This document shows positions 55,715 to 64,000 of a stretch of DNA of 64,000 bases, one piece after another (position 1 is the first letter of the stretch; every line of letters starts with the position of its first letter). The translations under genes and the position numbers were made by a program. This stretch comes from Desulfobotulus alkaliphilus (GTDB lineage Bacteria; Desulfobacterota; Desulfobacteria; Desulfobacterales; ASO4-4). The DNA lies in contig NZ_VLLC01000007.1 in NCBI RefSeq assembly GCF_007830435.1, positions 1-64,000 of the forward strand, read 5' to 3'. The notes below the pieces were generated by a model. It ran no database searches and had not been told where the DNA came from. It saw nothing but the letters and a program-made list of their open reading frames with translations.

Positions 55715-56071
55715 ATGGGTGATCAAATTAAAATAAAGGTAGCGGATCTGATAGGCAGTCCGCTCTGCATATCCGCTGAGGACGGCCAGAAAGTATTTGA
55801 CAAGATCGAACAACTCCTAAGAGCTGGAAAACAGGTTAGCATTTCCTTTGAGAATGTAAGCATGTTGATCTCACTTTTTCTGAATGTTGCAATTGGGCAG
55901 CTCTATGGCTCTTTTAGCGAGGATGAGATTCGGACTCAGTTGAAAGTTGAAGGACTTTCTTCCGATGACATGGAACTGCTCAAGCATGTTGTGGATAATG
56001 CCAAGAAGTATTATTCCAACAAAAAATCTTATGATGATGCATGGCTGGAGGAAAACAACAATGAGGAATAA
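55715..56071 (+). CDS. DUF4325 STAS-like protein
   Basis: The 118-residue protein has the DUF4325 signature ISFENVSMLISLFLNVAIG (43-61), which matches the STAS-like fold in which a D/S-E-G-V strand is followed by the S-F-L-N helix. Proteins of this type are often encoded beside GHKL ATPases. It starts 17 bp after the GHKL gene and overlaps the PIN gene by 11 bp, so the three genes are translationally linked. A role as switch between the ATPase and the nuclease is inferred. Confidence 0.8.
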   Translation: MGDQIKIKVADLIGSPLCISAEDGQKVFDKIEQLLRAGKQVSISFENVSMLISLFLNVAIGQLYGSFSEDEIRTQLKVEGLSSDDMELLKHVVDNAKKYYSNKKSYDDAWLEENNNEE

Positions 56072-56612
56072 GGCCTATGATCTTTCTTCCTATTCCTTCA
56101 GTTCGGATGAACAGATTCTTGTGGATACAAATGTCTGGCTTTATCTGTTCCCGGCACCAACTGGCTCATCAAATAAATTGGCGGCTCAATACTCGACCGC
56201 TTTCTCAAACCTTGTTTCTGCGAAAGCTCAACCCGTACTTGATCCAATAGTGTTAAGTGAATACCTGAATCGCTATGTAAGAATTGAGTGGGAGGGAAAC
56301 TACAAATCCCGACATCCGAAATTTAAAGATTTCAGAAATTCATCGGATTTCTCAACAGTTGCATCGGTAGCAGAAGCATTTTCCAAAAAAATCCTAAGTT
56401 TCTGCCAAATTCATTCCATACCTGCCAATGAACTGGATCTGAATCAGGCACTGGCTGATTTTTCGGCTGGAAAAGTCGATTTCAACGATGCAATACTGGT
56501 GGATATCTGCAAAAAAAGAAATCTTAAGTTAATGACCAATGACGGTGATTTTCAGAACGGTGGCATCAAGGTTTTAACCTCAAATCCAAGACTTTTGAGA
56601 GCCTGCCCATGA
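56061..56612 (+). CDS. PIN-domain ribonuclease
   Basis: PIN domains are Mg2+-dependent RNases, many of them toxins. The 183-residue protein keeps the acidic set: D22 (ILVDTNVWLYLF), E67 (VLSEYLNRY), D143 (FNDAILVDIC) and D161/D163 (MTNDGDF). GGAGG lies nine bases before ATG 56061. The longer frame from 55947 overlaps the DUF4325 gene and is unlikely. No VapB-like antitoxin gene is adjacent, so the preceding STAS/GHKL pair may serve as the control device. Confidence 0.85.
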   Translation: MRNKAYDLSSYSFSSDEQILVDTNVWLYLFPAPTGSSNKLAAQYSTAFSNLVSAKAQPVLDPIVLSEYLNRYVRIEWEGNYKSRHPKFKDFRNSSDFSTVASVAEAFSKKILSFCQIHSIPANELDLNQALADFSAGKVDFNDAILVDICKKRNLKLMTNDGDFQNGGIKVLTSNPRLLRACP

Positions 56613-56676
56613 TGCACAGCTACTTTTGTGTTTTTCATTGTCCATCTGTAGCACCCGATAATAGACGGCATAAATA

Positions 56677-59535
56677 ATGGCTGACTGGAAATACAGCACT
56701 ATACACAAAAGTGCGTGCAAGGTTGTTGATGAACAGACCCTTTGGGGGCAAACGGTATGTCGTGTCTGGTTGCCGAACCAGGATGCAGTGGTGCGTGTCC
56801 ACCGCTCAAGCCTGAGACCACTAAATGCGGATCTTCAGCCAGAAACAGAGGCCTTTCGCATAAGCTATGTAGCTTCTGCCGCCAAGGTGGCTGAGGTGCT
56901 GGAAGGCTCCAGAAGGCCAAAGGATGGCCATGTATTGCTGGCTCCCATGGAGTCCAGCGTTATTCCCCTGCCGCACCAGATCCATGCCCTTTCCAGGGCC
57001 ATATCCGGAGACAGGGTGCGCTACCTGCTGGCCGACGAGGTGGGGCTGGGCAAGACCATCGAAGCCGGTCTGATCCTGCGTGAACTCAAACTGCGGGGTC
57101 TGGTTCTCCGTACCCTGATTGTGGCCCCCAAGAGCCTTGCCCTTCAGTGGCAGGCTGAAATGAGCACCCATTTCAATGAGGGCTTTGCACTGGTCAATGC
57201 ATCGGATCTTGAAGCCTATGAAAGGATGATGCCCTTAAAAGCCGGAGCAGGCTCTAATCCATGGCATCATTTTCCCCAGGCAATCATCACCACAGATGCC
57301 TTCAAGCCCATCACCAGGCGCAGGGGTTGGAGCAGGGAAGCCGTCCAGCGTTACAACCTGCTTCGCCATGACCGGCTGGTTACAGCCCAGTGGGATCTGG
57401 TTATTGTTGACGAAGCCCACCGCCTTGGAGGCGCAACGGATAGTGTCGCCCGTTATAAACTGGGACAGGGCCTTGCGGAATCTGCCCCCTATCTGCTGCT
57501 TTTGTCTGCCACCCCGCACCAGGGAAAATCCGATGCCTTTGCCAGGCTGATGGGTTTGTTGGATGCCTCAAATTTTCCTGATTCCGAAAGTATCAAGCGG
57601 GACCGTGTGGCTCCCTTTGTCATCCGCACCGAAAAAAGATCGGCAGTTACGGCAAAGGGGGAGCCCCTTTTCAAGCCAAGAACCACACGCACACTGGCCG
57701 TTGACCTGAACAACTTCCCGGATCAGTTGAAGCTTTACGAAGAAGTGACAGATTATGTCAGGTTCGGTTATAATCTGGCACTGCATAACCGTTCCCCATT
57801 CATTGTCTTCCTTATGATTCTGCTACAGAGGATCGCATCTTCCAGTACAAGGGCCATTCGTTCAACCCTTGAAAGACGCCTTGAAAAACTTGAAGACATG
57901 AAGGATCAGGACAGATCCGGCATTGAACTGCTGATTGAAGATCTTGAGGACTTGACGGGTCAGGAGCTTCTCGATGAACTGCTGGATGTGAATGAACCCG
58001 GCAGAAAAAACGAAGTGGAACAGGTTCACTACCTTTTATCACTGGCAAAACAGGTTGAAACCGCAGGGCCTGATGCCAAGGTACTTCGTCTGATGGAGCT
58101 GATTTATCAGCTTCAGGGCGAAGAAAAGGATGATCATCTCAAGCTCCTTATTTTTACGGAATTCATCGGCACTCAGAAGATGCTGCAGGAATTTTTGCAG
58201 GAACGAGGTTTTATCTGTGCCACCATCAATGGTTCCATGGAAATGGAAGAGCGAAAAAAAGAGCAGCGCAGCTTTGCCGAAGAAGCACGGATAATGATTT
58301 CTACGGACGCAGGGGGGGAGGGTTTGAACCTGCAGTTTGCCCATGTGGTCATCAATTATGACCTTCCATGGAATCCGATGCGGGTGGAACAGCGCATCGG
58401 CCGTGTGGATCGTATTGGTCAGCCAAAGATTGTCCGGGCTTTCAACTTTGTTTTCCAAAACTCCGTTGAGTCCCGTGTGCTGGAAGTGATTGAGGAAAAG
58501 CTTTCCGTTATTCTCGAAGATACCGGAATCGACAAGACCCACGACATTCTGGACACTCCAATGGCAGGAGAGCTTTATGAGCAGATGATGACCCGTATTG
58601 TGATGGAAAACCGGGAAATCAGCCCTGAAGTAGAAAATATGCTTTCTGCCATAGAACAGGAAAGGGTGGAACTGCGGGAGCACAGCCCCGTTTATGGCAT
58701 AAAGGAAACTCCGGATATAGATGCGGCAGCAAGCCTGCAGGCACATCCCCTGCCGGAATGGGTTGAGCAGATGACTCTCAGTTATCTCCATTTAAAGGGT
58801 GGAGATGCCATCAAAAATGCCAATGGGTGGAAGCTGAGTTGGCCCGATGGTGAAGAGATGAATGGCTGTTTATTCAGGCAGAGGGAGTCTGAGCCCCTTT
58901 CCGACAGGTCTTGTCTTCTGAACCTTGAAAACAGCCGTATCCGTGGATTGGCCCTGAATTTGCCACAGATTGCCGCCGGGCAGCCCATCCCATGCGTAAG
59001 AATAAATGGATTGCCAGCCACCATTTCAGGTTTATGGGGGCTGTTTGAGATCCGTCTTCAGATTGAAATGCTCCATAAAATGCAGTTTATCCGAATCCCA
59101 ATGATACGGAAGGCTCATGCCTGTGCATTCTTAAGCGAGGAAGGCAGGCTGTTTATGCCCACTGCCAGGCATATCTGGGACACCCTGCCCACAGCAGAAA
59201 TCAAGGTACTGAATATGCTGAATCAGGATGATTCCACAAAAGCCCATCTGCTTTTGCAGGAAGCCATTGAGCAGGCCGGGCAGGAAATTTTTCATAGCCT
59301 TGAGCAGGCCCACCTTGCATCCTTAACCCATGAAAAGGAGCGGGCAGCTGTATCCTTTGCCTCACGGAGAACGGCCATTAAACGGGTAGGCCTCCCGGAA
59401 GTCAGGCAGTTCAGACTTTCCCGTCTTAAAGCAGAAGAAAATCAATGGAAAGAGGAACTGCTCTCAGCGCAGGAGACAATACCGGAAGTAAGGCCTTTGC
59501 TGATGATGAAAATTGAAAAAACACAGAAAAACTGA
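56677..59535 (+). CDS. brxHII: BREX type 3 helicase BrxHII (SNF2/RapA-like)
   Basis: The 952-residue SF2 translocase has Walker A LLADEVGLGKTIEAGL (117-132), DEAH in LVIVDEAHRLGG near 243, LLSATPHQGK, and in the second lobe MISTDAGGEGLNLQF and NYDLPWNPMRVEQRIGR. BrxHII is the helicase of type 3 BREX. Composition is host-like, unlike pglXI upstream. The ATG has no strong ribosome binding site. Its motor closely parallels the separate helicase at 7670-10780. Confidence 0.9.
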   Translation: MADWKYSTIHKSACKVVDEQTLWGQTVCRVWLPNQDAVVRVHRSSLRPLNADLQPETEAFRISYVASAAKVAEVLEGSRRPKDGHVLLAPMESSVIPLPHQIHALSRAISGDRVRYLLADEVGLGKTIEAGLILRELKLRGLVLRTLIVAPKSLALQWQAEMSTHFNEGFALVNASDLEAYERMMPLKAGAGSNPWHHFPQAIITTDAFKPITRRRGWSREAVQRYNLLRHDRLVTAQWDLVIVDEAHRLGGATDSVARYKLGQGLAESAPYLLLLSATPHQGKSDAFARLMGLLDASNFPDSESIKRDRVAPFVIRTEKRSAVTAKGEPLFKPRTTRTLAVDLNNFPDQLKLYEEVTDYVRFGYNLALHNRSPFIVFLMILLQRIASSSTRAIRSTLERRLEKLEDMKDQDRSGIELLIEDLEDLTGQELLDELLDVNEPGRKNEVEQVHYLLSLAKQVETAGPDAKVLRLMELIYQLQGEEKDDHLKLLIFTEFIGTQKMLQEFLQERGFICATINGSMEMEERKKEQRSFAEEARIMISTDAGGEGLNLQFAHVVINYDLPWNPMRVEQRIGRVDRIGQPKIVRAFNFVFQNSVESRVLEVIEEKLSVILEDTGIDKTHDILDTPMAGELYEQMMTRIVMENREISPEVENMLSAIEQERVELREHSPVYGIKETPDIDAAASLQAHPLPEWVEQMTLSYLHLKGGDAIKNANGWKLSWPDGEEMNGCLFRQRESEPLSDRSCLLNLENSRIRGLALNLPQIAAGQPIPCVRINGLPATISGLWGLFEIRLQIEMLHKMQFIRIPMIRKAHACAFLSEEGRLFMPTARHIWDTLPTAEIKVLNMLNQDDSTKAHLLLQEAIEQAGQEIFHSLEQAHLASLTHEKERAAVSFASRRTAIKRVGLPEVRQFRLSRLKAEENQWKEELLSAQETIPEVRPLLMMKIEKTQKN

Positions 59536-59538
59536 GAA

Positions 59539-61557
59539 ATGAAAAGCTGGAGAGACTCTATACTAAAAGATTTTATTCCCCATGTCAGTAGGCTGACCCT
59601 GGTTGCTGATCCGGATTGCCTGCTGACAGAAGAAAAAATGGGGATGGAACTTCGTGATCGTGGATTCGAGCTGATTGAATTCAATGACCCCGTTGAGTTC
59701 AGATATGCCTATGAATCAAGGTTCCGCTCCATTTGGGACCGGGGAGAGCACACCGATCTTGTGGTGATTCTTCGTCTTGATGATGCGGATCTGGAATCTT
59801 TGCCCTATGACCTGCTCCAGGCAGGGCGACAGCTTGCCTTCAATCTTGGTGATCTTTTTCCCAGCATGAGCTACCCGGTTATTGAAAAACTTGACAGAAC
59901 ACTTCTTGATAAACTCTTTGATGCCCAGCACAGATTGCAGCCAGAGCGCATGGGAGATAGGGCCACAAAGGATTTTATCCTCCGCCATGTCTTTGGTATT
60001 GCCCCAGAGCTTATAACAGAAGATGTGGCGCTGTTTCATACCCTTCTCAGGCTGCATTATGGCAAGGTCAGAATGCCTGAAGAACTTGCTGACAGGCTCA
60101 TAGAGATTCTAAAAAATGATGCGTTCAGGAGCTGGCCCCTTTCAGAAGTGGTGCCCGATGATAAGGCTTTTTTTGCTTTTCTTCAGGAACGCTGGCCGGT
60201 GTTTCTGGCAGGGATAAAAGTCGATGAACACGGTATCAAAACAGTTTCTGAAAAATTGTCTTCATTTATCAGTGAACCATTAAATTTACTTTATTCCGGG
60301 CCTGCCCACCTGCCCTTTGGTCATCAGGATATCAGGATTTACATTGACAATCTTTTTCTGGAAGGAAAATTGTCACCCATAGAAGCCCAGGGTATGGAAG
60401 CGGATGCCGGTTCATGGATCCGAAGCGGCATTGTCATACCCGGTCATGATGATACCGACCTTCGGTTTTCCCGTCTGTTTGAGCTCATCGAAAAAGAATG
60501 GCCCACAGCAGAAACACGGCACTCCGGCTGGATTGCTTTTGCCCTGAAATGGGCAGAACTCTCTTCACTGGTTCATTGTAGTTGCAATGAATCTTATCAG
60601 GCACGGCTTCATGGGCTGGGGGATACCCTGAATCTTTGCTTTGCGAGCTGGCTGGATGCACATTATTCCGGCCTGAGCACCCTGCCACCAACACAGCCCG
60701 CCATGCTGCACCATGTACCCCGTCGTCTGGCACAGGTAATTGAAGTATCGGCCAAGGGGCGCATTGCCCTGCTTGTAGTTGATGGCCTACCTCTGGATCA
60801 GTGGGTAAGTATCCGCCCTGTTCTGCAAGCACAAAACAATCATCTGCTCATGCGTGAATCCGCAGTCTTTGCGTGGATACCAACTCTGACATCCGTATCA
60901 AGGCAGGCGGTTTTTTCAGGAAAACCACCCATCTTTTTTCCAACATCCATACACTCAACGGGCAATGAGGAAAAGCTCTGGAAGCAGTTCTGGGAAAACC
61001 ATGGAATCTCCCGTCAGGATGTGGTTTACCAGCGTGGGCTGGGAGACGGAGATGTATCTGCCCTGCTTGAAGATTTGATCCATCCGGGCAAAACCCGAGT
61101 GGTGGGGCTTGTTGTGGACAAGGTGGATAAAATTATGCACGGTATGCAGCTTGGTTCAGCCGGGATGCACAACCAGATCCGACAATGGTGCCAGCACGGA
61201 TTTCTTGCGACCCTGATCGACCGGTTACAGGATGATGGTTATGAAGTCTGGCTGACTTCCGATCACGGCAACATCCAGTGTGAAGGCAGAGGAAGACCTT
61301 CTGAGGGTGCGATTGCCGAAACCCGTGGAGAGCGGGTTCGTGTCTATCCCACACCAGAACTGAGGTATCGGGTAGCAGAAAGCTTTCCCTTTGCTCATGA
61401 ATGGAAACCGACCGGATTGCCGTCGGGTTATTTTCCTCTGATAGCGGGTGGCCGTGATGCATTTGTAAGGCAGGGGGATAAGATTGTAGGCCATGGCGGT
61501 GCATCCATTGAAGAAGTCATCGTTCCCCTGATAAAATTTGAAAGAAAGACAAGTTAA
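59539..61557 (+). CDS. pglZ: BREX phosphatase-fold protein PglZ
   Basis: The 672-residue protein carries the alkaline-phosphatase-superfamily core in its C-terminal half: LLVVDGLPLDQW (near residue 414), PTLTSVSRQAVFSG, VGLVVDKVDKIMHG, WLTSDHGNIQ and VGHGGASIEEVIVP, which hold the metal-binding Asp and His residues. PglZ is the hallmark protein of all BREX types. It starts three bases after the brxHII stop and overlaps brxA by one base. Confidence 0.92.
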   Translation: MKSWRDSILKDFIPHVSRLTLVADPDCLLTEEKMGMELRDRGFELIEFNDPVEFRYAYESRFRSIWDRGEHTDLVVILRLDDADLESLPYDLLQAGRQLAFNLGDLFPSMSYPVIEKLDRTLLDKLFDAQHRLQPERMGDRATKDFILRHVFGIAPELITEDVALFHTLLRLHYGKVRMPEELADRLIEILKNDAFRSWPLSEVVPDDKAFFAFLQERWPVFLAGIKVDEHGIKTVSEKLSSFISEPLNLLYSGPAHLPFGHQDIRIYIDNLFLEGKLSPIEAQGMEADAGSWIRSGIVIPGHDDTDLRFSRLFELIEKEWPTAETRHSGWIAFALKWAELSSLVHCSCNESYQARLHGLGDTLNLCFASWLDAHYSGLSTLPPTQPAMLHHVPRRLAQVIEVSAKGRIALLVVDGLPLDQWVSIRPVLQAQNNHLLMRESAVFAWIPTLTSVSRQAVFSGKPPIFFPTSIHSTGNEEKLWKQFWENHGISRQDVVYQRGLGDGDVSALLEDLIHPGKTRVVGLVVDKVDKIMHGMQLGSAGMHNQIRQWCQHGFLATLIDRLQDDGYEVWLTSDHGNIQCEGRGRPSEGAIAETRGERVRVYPTPELRYRVAESFPFAHEWKPTGLPSGYFPLIAGGRDAFVRQGDKIVGHGGASIEEVIVPLIKFERKTS

Positions 61558-62312
61558 TGGGCAAGCGCCACGAAACCATCGGTATCAAACAGACAATCCG
61601 TTTCGACTGGATGCAGAAAACCGTTAATCTGCTGATGGCAGGGCTTGACCAGAAAGCTGTCCGGCAGGAACTCCATGATTACCTTTCTGAAAAAAAAGGA
61701 AGCGGGGCTGAAGAAGAGCGGGGCAAGACCTCCAGGTCACAGGCTGTCAATATACTCATGAATATCTGGGTTTCTCCGGATCAGGAACTGCTTTTATTCA
61801 GAGATGCTGCCCTTACCTTTCTTCGTGAACATCCATCCCTTGAACTTGCAGCACACTGGGCAATGATCTCTGCCGCCTATCCTTTCTGGTTTAATGTTGC
61901 CCGCCAGACGGGTCGCCTTCTGGCCCTGCAGGATCAGGTGACCCATAAACAGATTTCTACCCGTTTAAAAGAACAGTATGGAGACAGAGAAACCGTCAGC
62001 CGCTATGCCCGCTACGTCATACGCTCCTTTGTTGCATGGGGTGTGTTGAAGGATTTACAGGTCAAAGGATGCTATGGAAAAAACCCTGTGCTAAAAATCG
62101 AAGATGCCAGGTCTGCAGGCCTCATATTCGAATCCGCACTTCTGGCAACACCTGAGGCAAAAATACCCATGGGGCTCCTTTTAAACAACCCTGCCTTTTT
62201 CCCGTTTCAGGTTCCGGTCGTTACCGGTGATTCTATCTCCCGGAGCTATGACCGGATCGAACTAATTCGTTATGGTCTGGATGATGAACTATTGAAACTG
62301 TACTCTGCCTGA
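61557..62312 (+). CDS. brxA: BREX protein BrxA (DUF1819)
   Basis: BrxA is a small helical DNA-binding BREX protein. The 251-residue product fits in size and in blocks such as FLREHPSLELAAHWAMISAAYPFW, quoted here only as LREHPSLELAAHWAM and AAYPFWFNVARQTG. The start overlaps the pglZ stop (TAATG). It completes the order F-C-X-H-Z-A expected for type 3. An A/T-rich weak hairpin follows at about 62328-62375. Confidence 0.88.
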   Translation: MGKRHETIGIKQTIRFDWMQKTVNLLMAGLDQKAVRQELHDYLSEKKGSGAEEERGKTSRSQAVNILMNIWVSPDQELLLFRDAALTFLREHPSLELAAHWAMISAAYPFWFNVARQTGRLLALQDQVTHKQISTRLKEQYGDRETVSRYARYVIRSFVAWGVLKDLQVKGCYGKNPVLKIEDARSAGLIFESALLATPEAKIPMGLLLNNPAFFPFQVPVVTGDSISRSYDRIELIRYGLDDELLKLYSA

Positions 62313-62363
62313 AAAAAGCTGGAGAGATGCCACAGAGAGTATAAAATTGATATTCAAAAAAAT

Positions 62364-63422
62364 TTATACCCTGTCTCCATGAACAAAAAAACGTAACTCA
62401 GAACCCGTGACCGTACTGCGGCCCGTATAGAAAAAAGTAAGAATCCAGAGGATAAAAAGTCCTGTCAATACTTCCGGTGTCCAGAGCAGGGCCACCCCGG
62501 CCTTAAGATCCGGTACAAAGACCATCTTTTCAGAAAAAACAGGGAGTTTCAGGCATAAAAAGATATAGGGAAGCGTGGAAAGGGCCATGATCTGATAGGC
62601 AGAAAAAACCTGCTCTCCCCTGTAATCCGCCCGAAGGAATTCGGAAAGCACACGCCAGATCTGGGTACCACCAAGGCACAGAAAGAGTGCCCACAGGGGC
62701 TTTCCGCCAAGAAAAAGCCCCAGACCTGCGAGACAGAGGAAGATATGGATAAAGAGGGTGAGGGCCTGAACCGGCAGGACAGCTTCTCCGTCTGACTGGT
62801 GGGCATAGCTGATTTTTTTGGTTTTCCCATGAAAAATGATGGCCATGGGCTTAAAAAACCGGGCCATTTCAGGAGAAAGACTGCGGATGGGTTTCCCATA
62901 GCAGCAGCCGAAACTCAGGCAGGCAAGTCTTCCCATGCCTTCCCCGCAGGTATAGGCCAGGGCCATGGCAGCCAGTGCGGAAACCGCCGGAATTGACGGA
63001 TACCCGTAACGGGTGATCAGCATATTCACGCAGACCAGAACCCATGGAGCCAGAAGTATTCCCAGAAAGGAAGCTCCCCCAACGGTAAAGGTATGGCGCT
63101 TGCCCTCAACAATCCTTGCAATCCAGCGGGATGCGGGAACACAGATACAAAGCAGCACCATGGCAGTGAGGCCGCAGGCCCACAAAGGCGCTCCCGATGC
63201 CCGGAGAAGCACAAGCCCCAGAGCCGTACCCAGAACATAGGCCGATGCGCTCAGCAATCCGTACCAGGTAAGATTCATGCCCTTCCACAAACCGTTTTCA
63301 AGGTGCTGCACAGGACAGGCAGCCAGCATCTGATACTTCTCCGATGGCAGACTGCGCACCCCCCAGATGGCAGGAACCAGCAGGATAATGGCCAGAACAA
63401 GCATAAAAAACAATGAAAACAT
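62364..63422 (-). CDS. Lgt-related (prolipoprotein diacylglyceryl transferase family) membrane protein
   Basis: The 352-residue protein has about nine membrane helices and two blocks of the Lgt superfamily: GMGRLACLSFGCCYGKP (in place of the GRxGNFxNxE of true Lgt) and PVQALTLFIHIF followed by SEFLRADYRG. The GCCYG variant is typical of Lgt-like proteins whose reaction is unproven. AAAGGAAG precedes ATG 63422. The ATG at 63440 has no such site. It is convergent with the BREX operon. Confidence 0.7.
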   Translation of the reverse strand: MFSLFFMLVLAIILLVPAIWGVRSLPSEKYQMLAACPVQHLENGLWKGMNLTWYGLLSASAYVLGTALGLVLLRASGAPLWACGLTAMVLLCICVPASRWIARIVEGKRHTFTVGGASFLGILLAPWVLVCVNMLITRYGYPSIPAVSALAAMALAYTCGEGMGRLACLSFGCCYGKPIRSLSPEMARFFKPMAIIFHGKTKKISYAHQSDGEAVLPVQALTLFIHIFLCLAGLGLFLGGKPLWALFLCLGGTQIWRVLSEFLRADYRGEQVFSAYQIMALSTLPYIFLCLKLPVFSEKMVFVPDLKAGVALLWTPEVLTGLFILWILTFFYTGRSTVTGSELRFFVHGDRV

Positions 63423-63498
63423 GAATCTTCCTTTCGACATTCAATGAAAGCCTCTACCACCGTCCGCTGGAACGGGGAGCAAAACTGCCATCCTCAAG

Positions 63499-63607
63499 GC
63501 CCCCTCTCCCTCTGGGAGGGTTGCCTGCCCGGCACACAGGCCTTCTGCATAGCTTTTTATAATGCCATGGTTTCTTTTGCCTGTGTGCGGGGGGGGTGAG
63601 GGGTCCA
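63499..63607. repeat. Inverted repeat with C- and G-rich outer arms
   Basis: GCACACAGGC (63532-63541) pairs with GCCTGTGTGC (63579-63588). Outside these are CCCCCTCTCCC and GGGTGAGGGG tracts. Similar CCCT/GGGTGAGG tracts occur near 35709-35741. It lies between two minus-strand genes and may be a dispersed repeat. Confidence 0.5.
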
Positions 63608-63642
63608 TAAAAATATTCTCACCCAAGGTGAAAAAAACAGAC

Positions 63643-64000
63643 CTACGCCTGTAAACCCCTTCCTATGCTTTCCCTCACCCTAACCTCGGTTTCCACAAGG
63701 CTTAAGCCAAAGCCTTTGCTGAAACAGCTTGTTACATCCCTGCGCAGGCTGTTGGATACAAGATCCCTGTCAAATTCCATACGATCCTTTTCAAACAAAA
63801 GAACAACGGTGGAGCTGCCCGGATAAAACAGACTTTTGGGGCACCCCCTATGGACGAACATGCCGGGAAGAAGTGCTTTGGGATGATCGTAAGCCCTTTC
63901 GCTGCAGGCCTGACGGATACCACCGATCATGAGGGCCACCACTTCGGCCATGGCCACAAGACCCATCCCGCTGCCACCGGGTACATCGGTGTTGATGAGG
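63643..64000 (-). CDS. Phosphatidylserine decarboxylase-like protein, C-terminal part
   Basis: Only the last 118 codons are in the window. The frame continues past the edge through INTDVPGGSGMG. The sequence GLVAMAEVVALMIGGI and YPGSSTVVLLFEK fits phosphatidylserine decarboxylases, which cleave themselves at the G-S-(S/T) site to form a pyruvoyl group. The tail after this motif (about 50 residues) is longer than in the short bacterial enzymes. The assignment is by eye from a fragment. Confidence 0.6.
   Translation of the reverse strand, partial: LINTDVPGGSGMGLVAMAEVVALMIGGIRQACSERAYDHPKALLPGMFVHRGCPKSLFYPGSSTVVLLFEKDRMEFDRDLVSNSLRRDVTSCFSKGFGLSLVETEVRVRESIGRGLQA

Overview
The window looks like chromosomal DNA from a marine or salt-tolerant Gram-negative proteobacterium, most probably a Desulfobacterota (deltaproteobacterial) lineage. 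This is inferred from content only: an ectoine operon with its own aspartate kinase, lipoproteins with Lnt, a VKOR/DsbA-type fusion, arsenic resistance and a type 3 BREX locus. Host genes are of moderate G+C. Several blocks deviate in composition and look acquired.

Layout. 1-3.1 kb holds glnE between a truncated repeat and a HepT (DUF86) gene remnant. 3.2-11 kb is an accessory stretch with palindromic repeats, an IS630-type transposase remnant, an A+T-rich DedA-like protein and methyltransferase, a phosphopantetheinyl transferase, and a RapA/SNF2-like helicase coupled to an actin/Hsp70-fold (ASKHA) ATPase. 11.3-22 kb is mostly housekeeping: a secreted Cys-rich protein, tRNA-Pro(UGG), a STAS protein, lnt, prfB with its +1 frameshift, an HD-ThiL fusion, a four-helix-bundle gene with decamer repeats, a NicO/DUF1007 metal-transport pair, trmL, an amidohydrolase and hemC. 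22.6-27.6 kb is the ectoine cluster (aspartate kinase, YitT-family protein, ectA, ectB, ectC). 27.6-33.5 kb carries a class III Fic protein, a 1053-residue PHP-like membrane protein and a VKOR-thioredoxin fusion set among hairpin-forming repeats. 33.5-40.1 kb is an arsenic region (thioredoxin-like protein, ACR3, two ArsR, an ArsP-type permease, a small redox protein and ArsC) interrupted by mgtE. 40.3-45.7 kb is a tandem pair of zinc-metalloprotease lipoproteins.

45.9-62.3 kb is a complete type 3 BREX operon on the plus strand: brxF, brxC, pglXI, brxHII, pglZ, brxA. Two insertions interrupt it. A four-helix-bundle gene with inverted arrays of 7-bp repeats lies between brxC and pglXI, and a similar array is read in frame inside pglXI. 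A tightly packed cassette lies between pglXI and brxHII: an ABC-type ATPase, a 31-codon ORF, a STAS-GHKL ATPase, a DUF4325 STAS-like protein and a PIN nuclease. This embedded cassette, which looks like a partner-switch module controlling an RNase, is the best candidate here for an undescribed defence module. The helicase-ASKHA pair at 6.2-10.8 kb is the second. The window closes with an Lgt-related membrane protein and the 3' part of a phosphatidylserine-decarboxylase-like gene.
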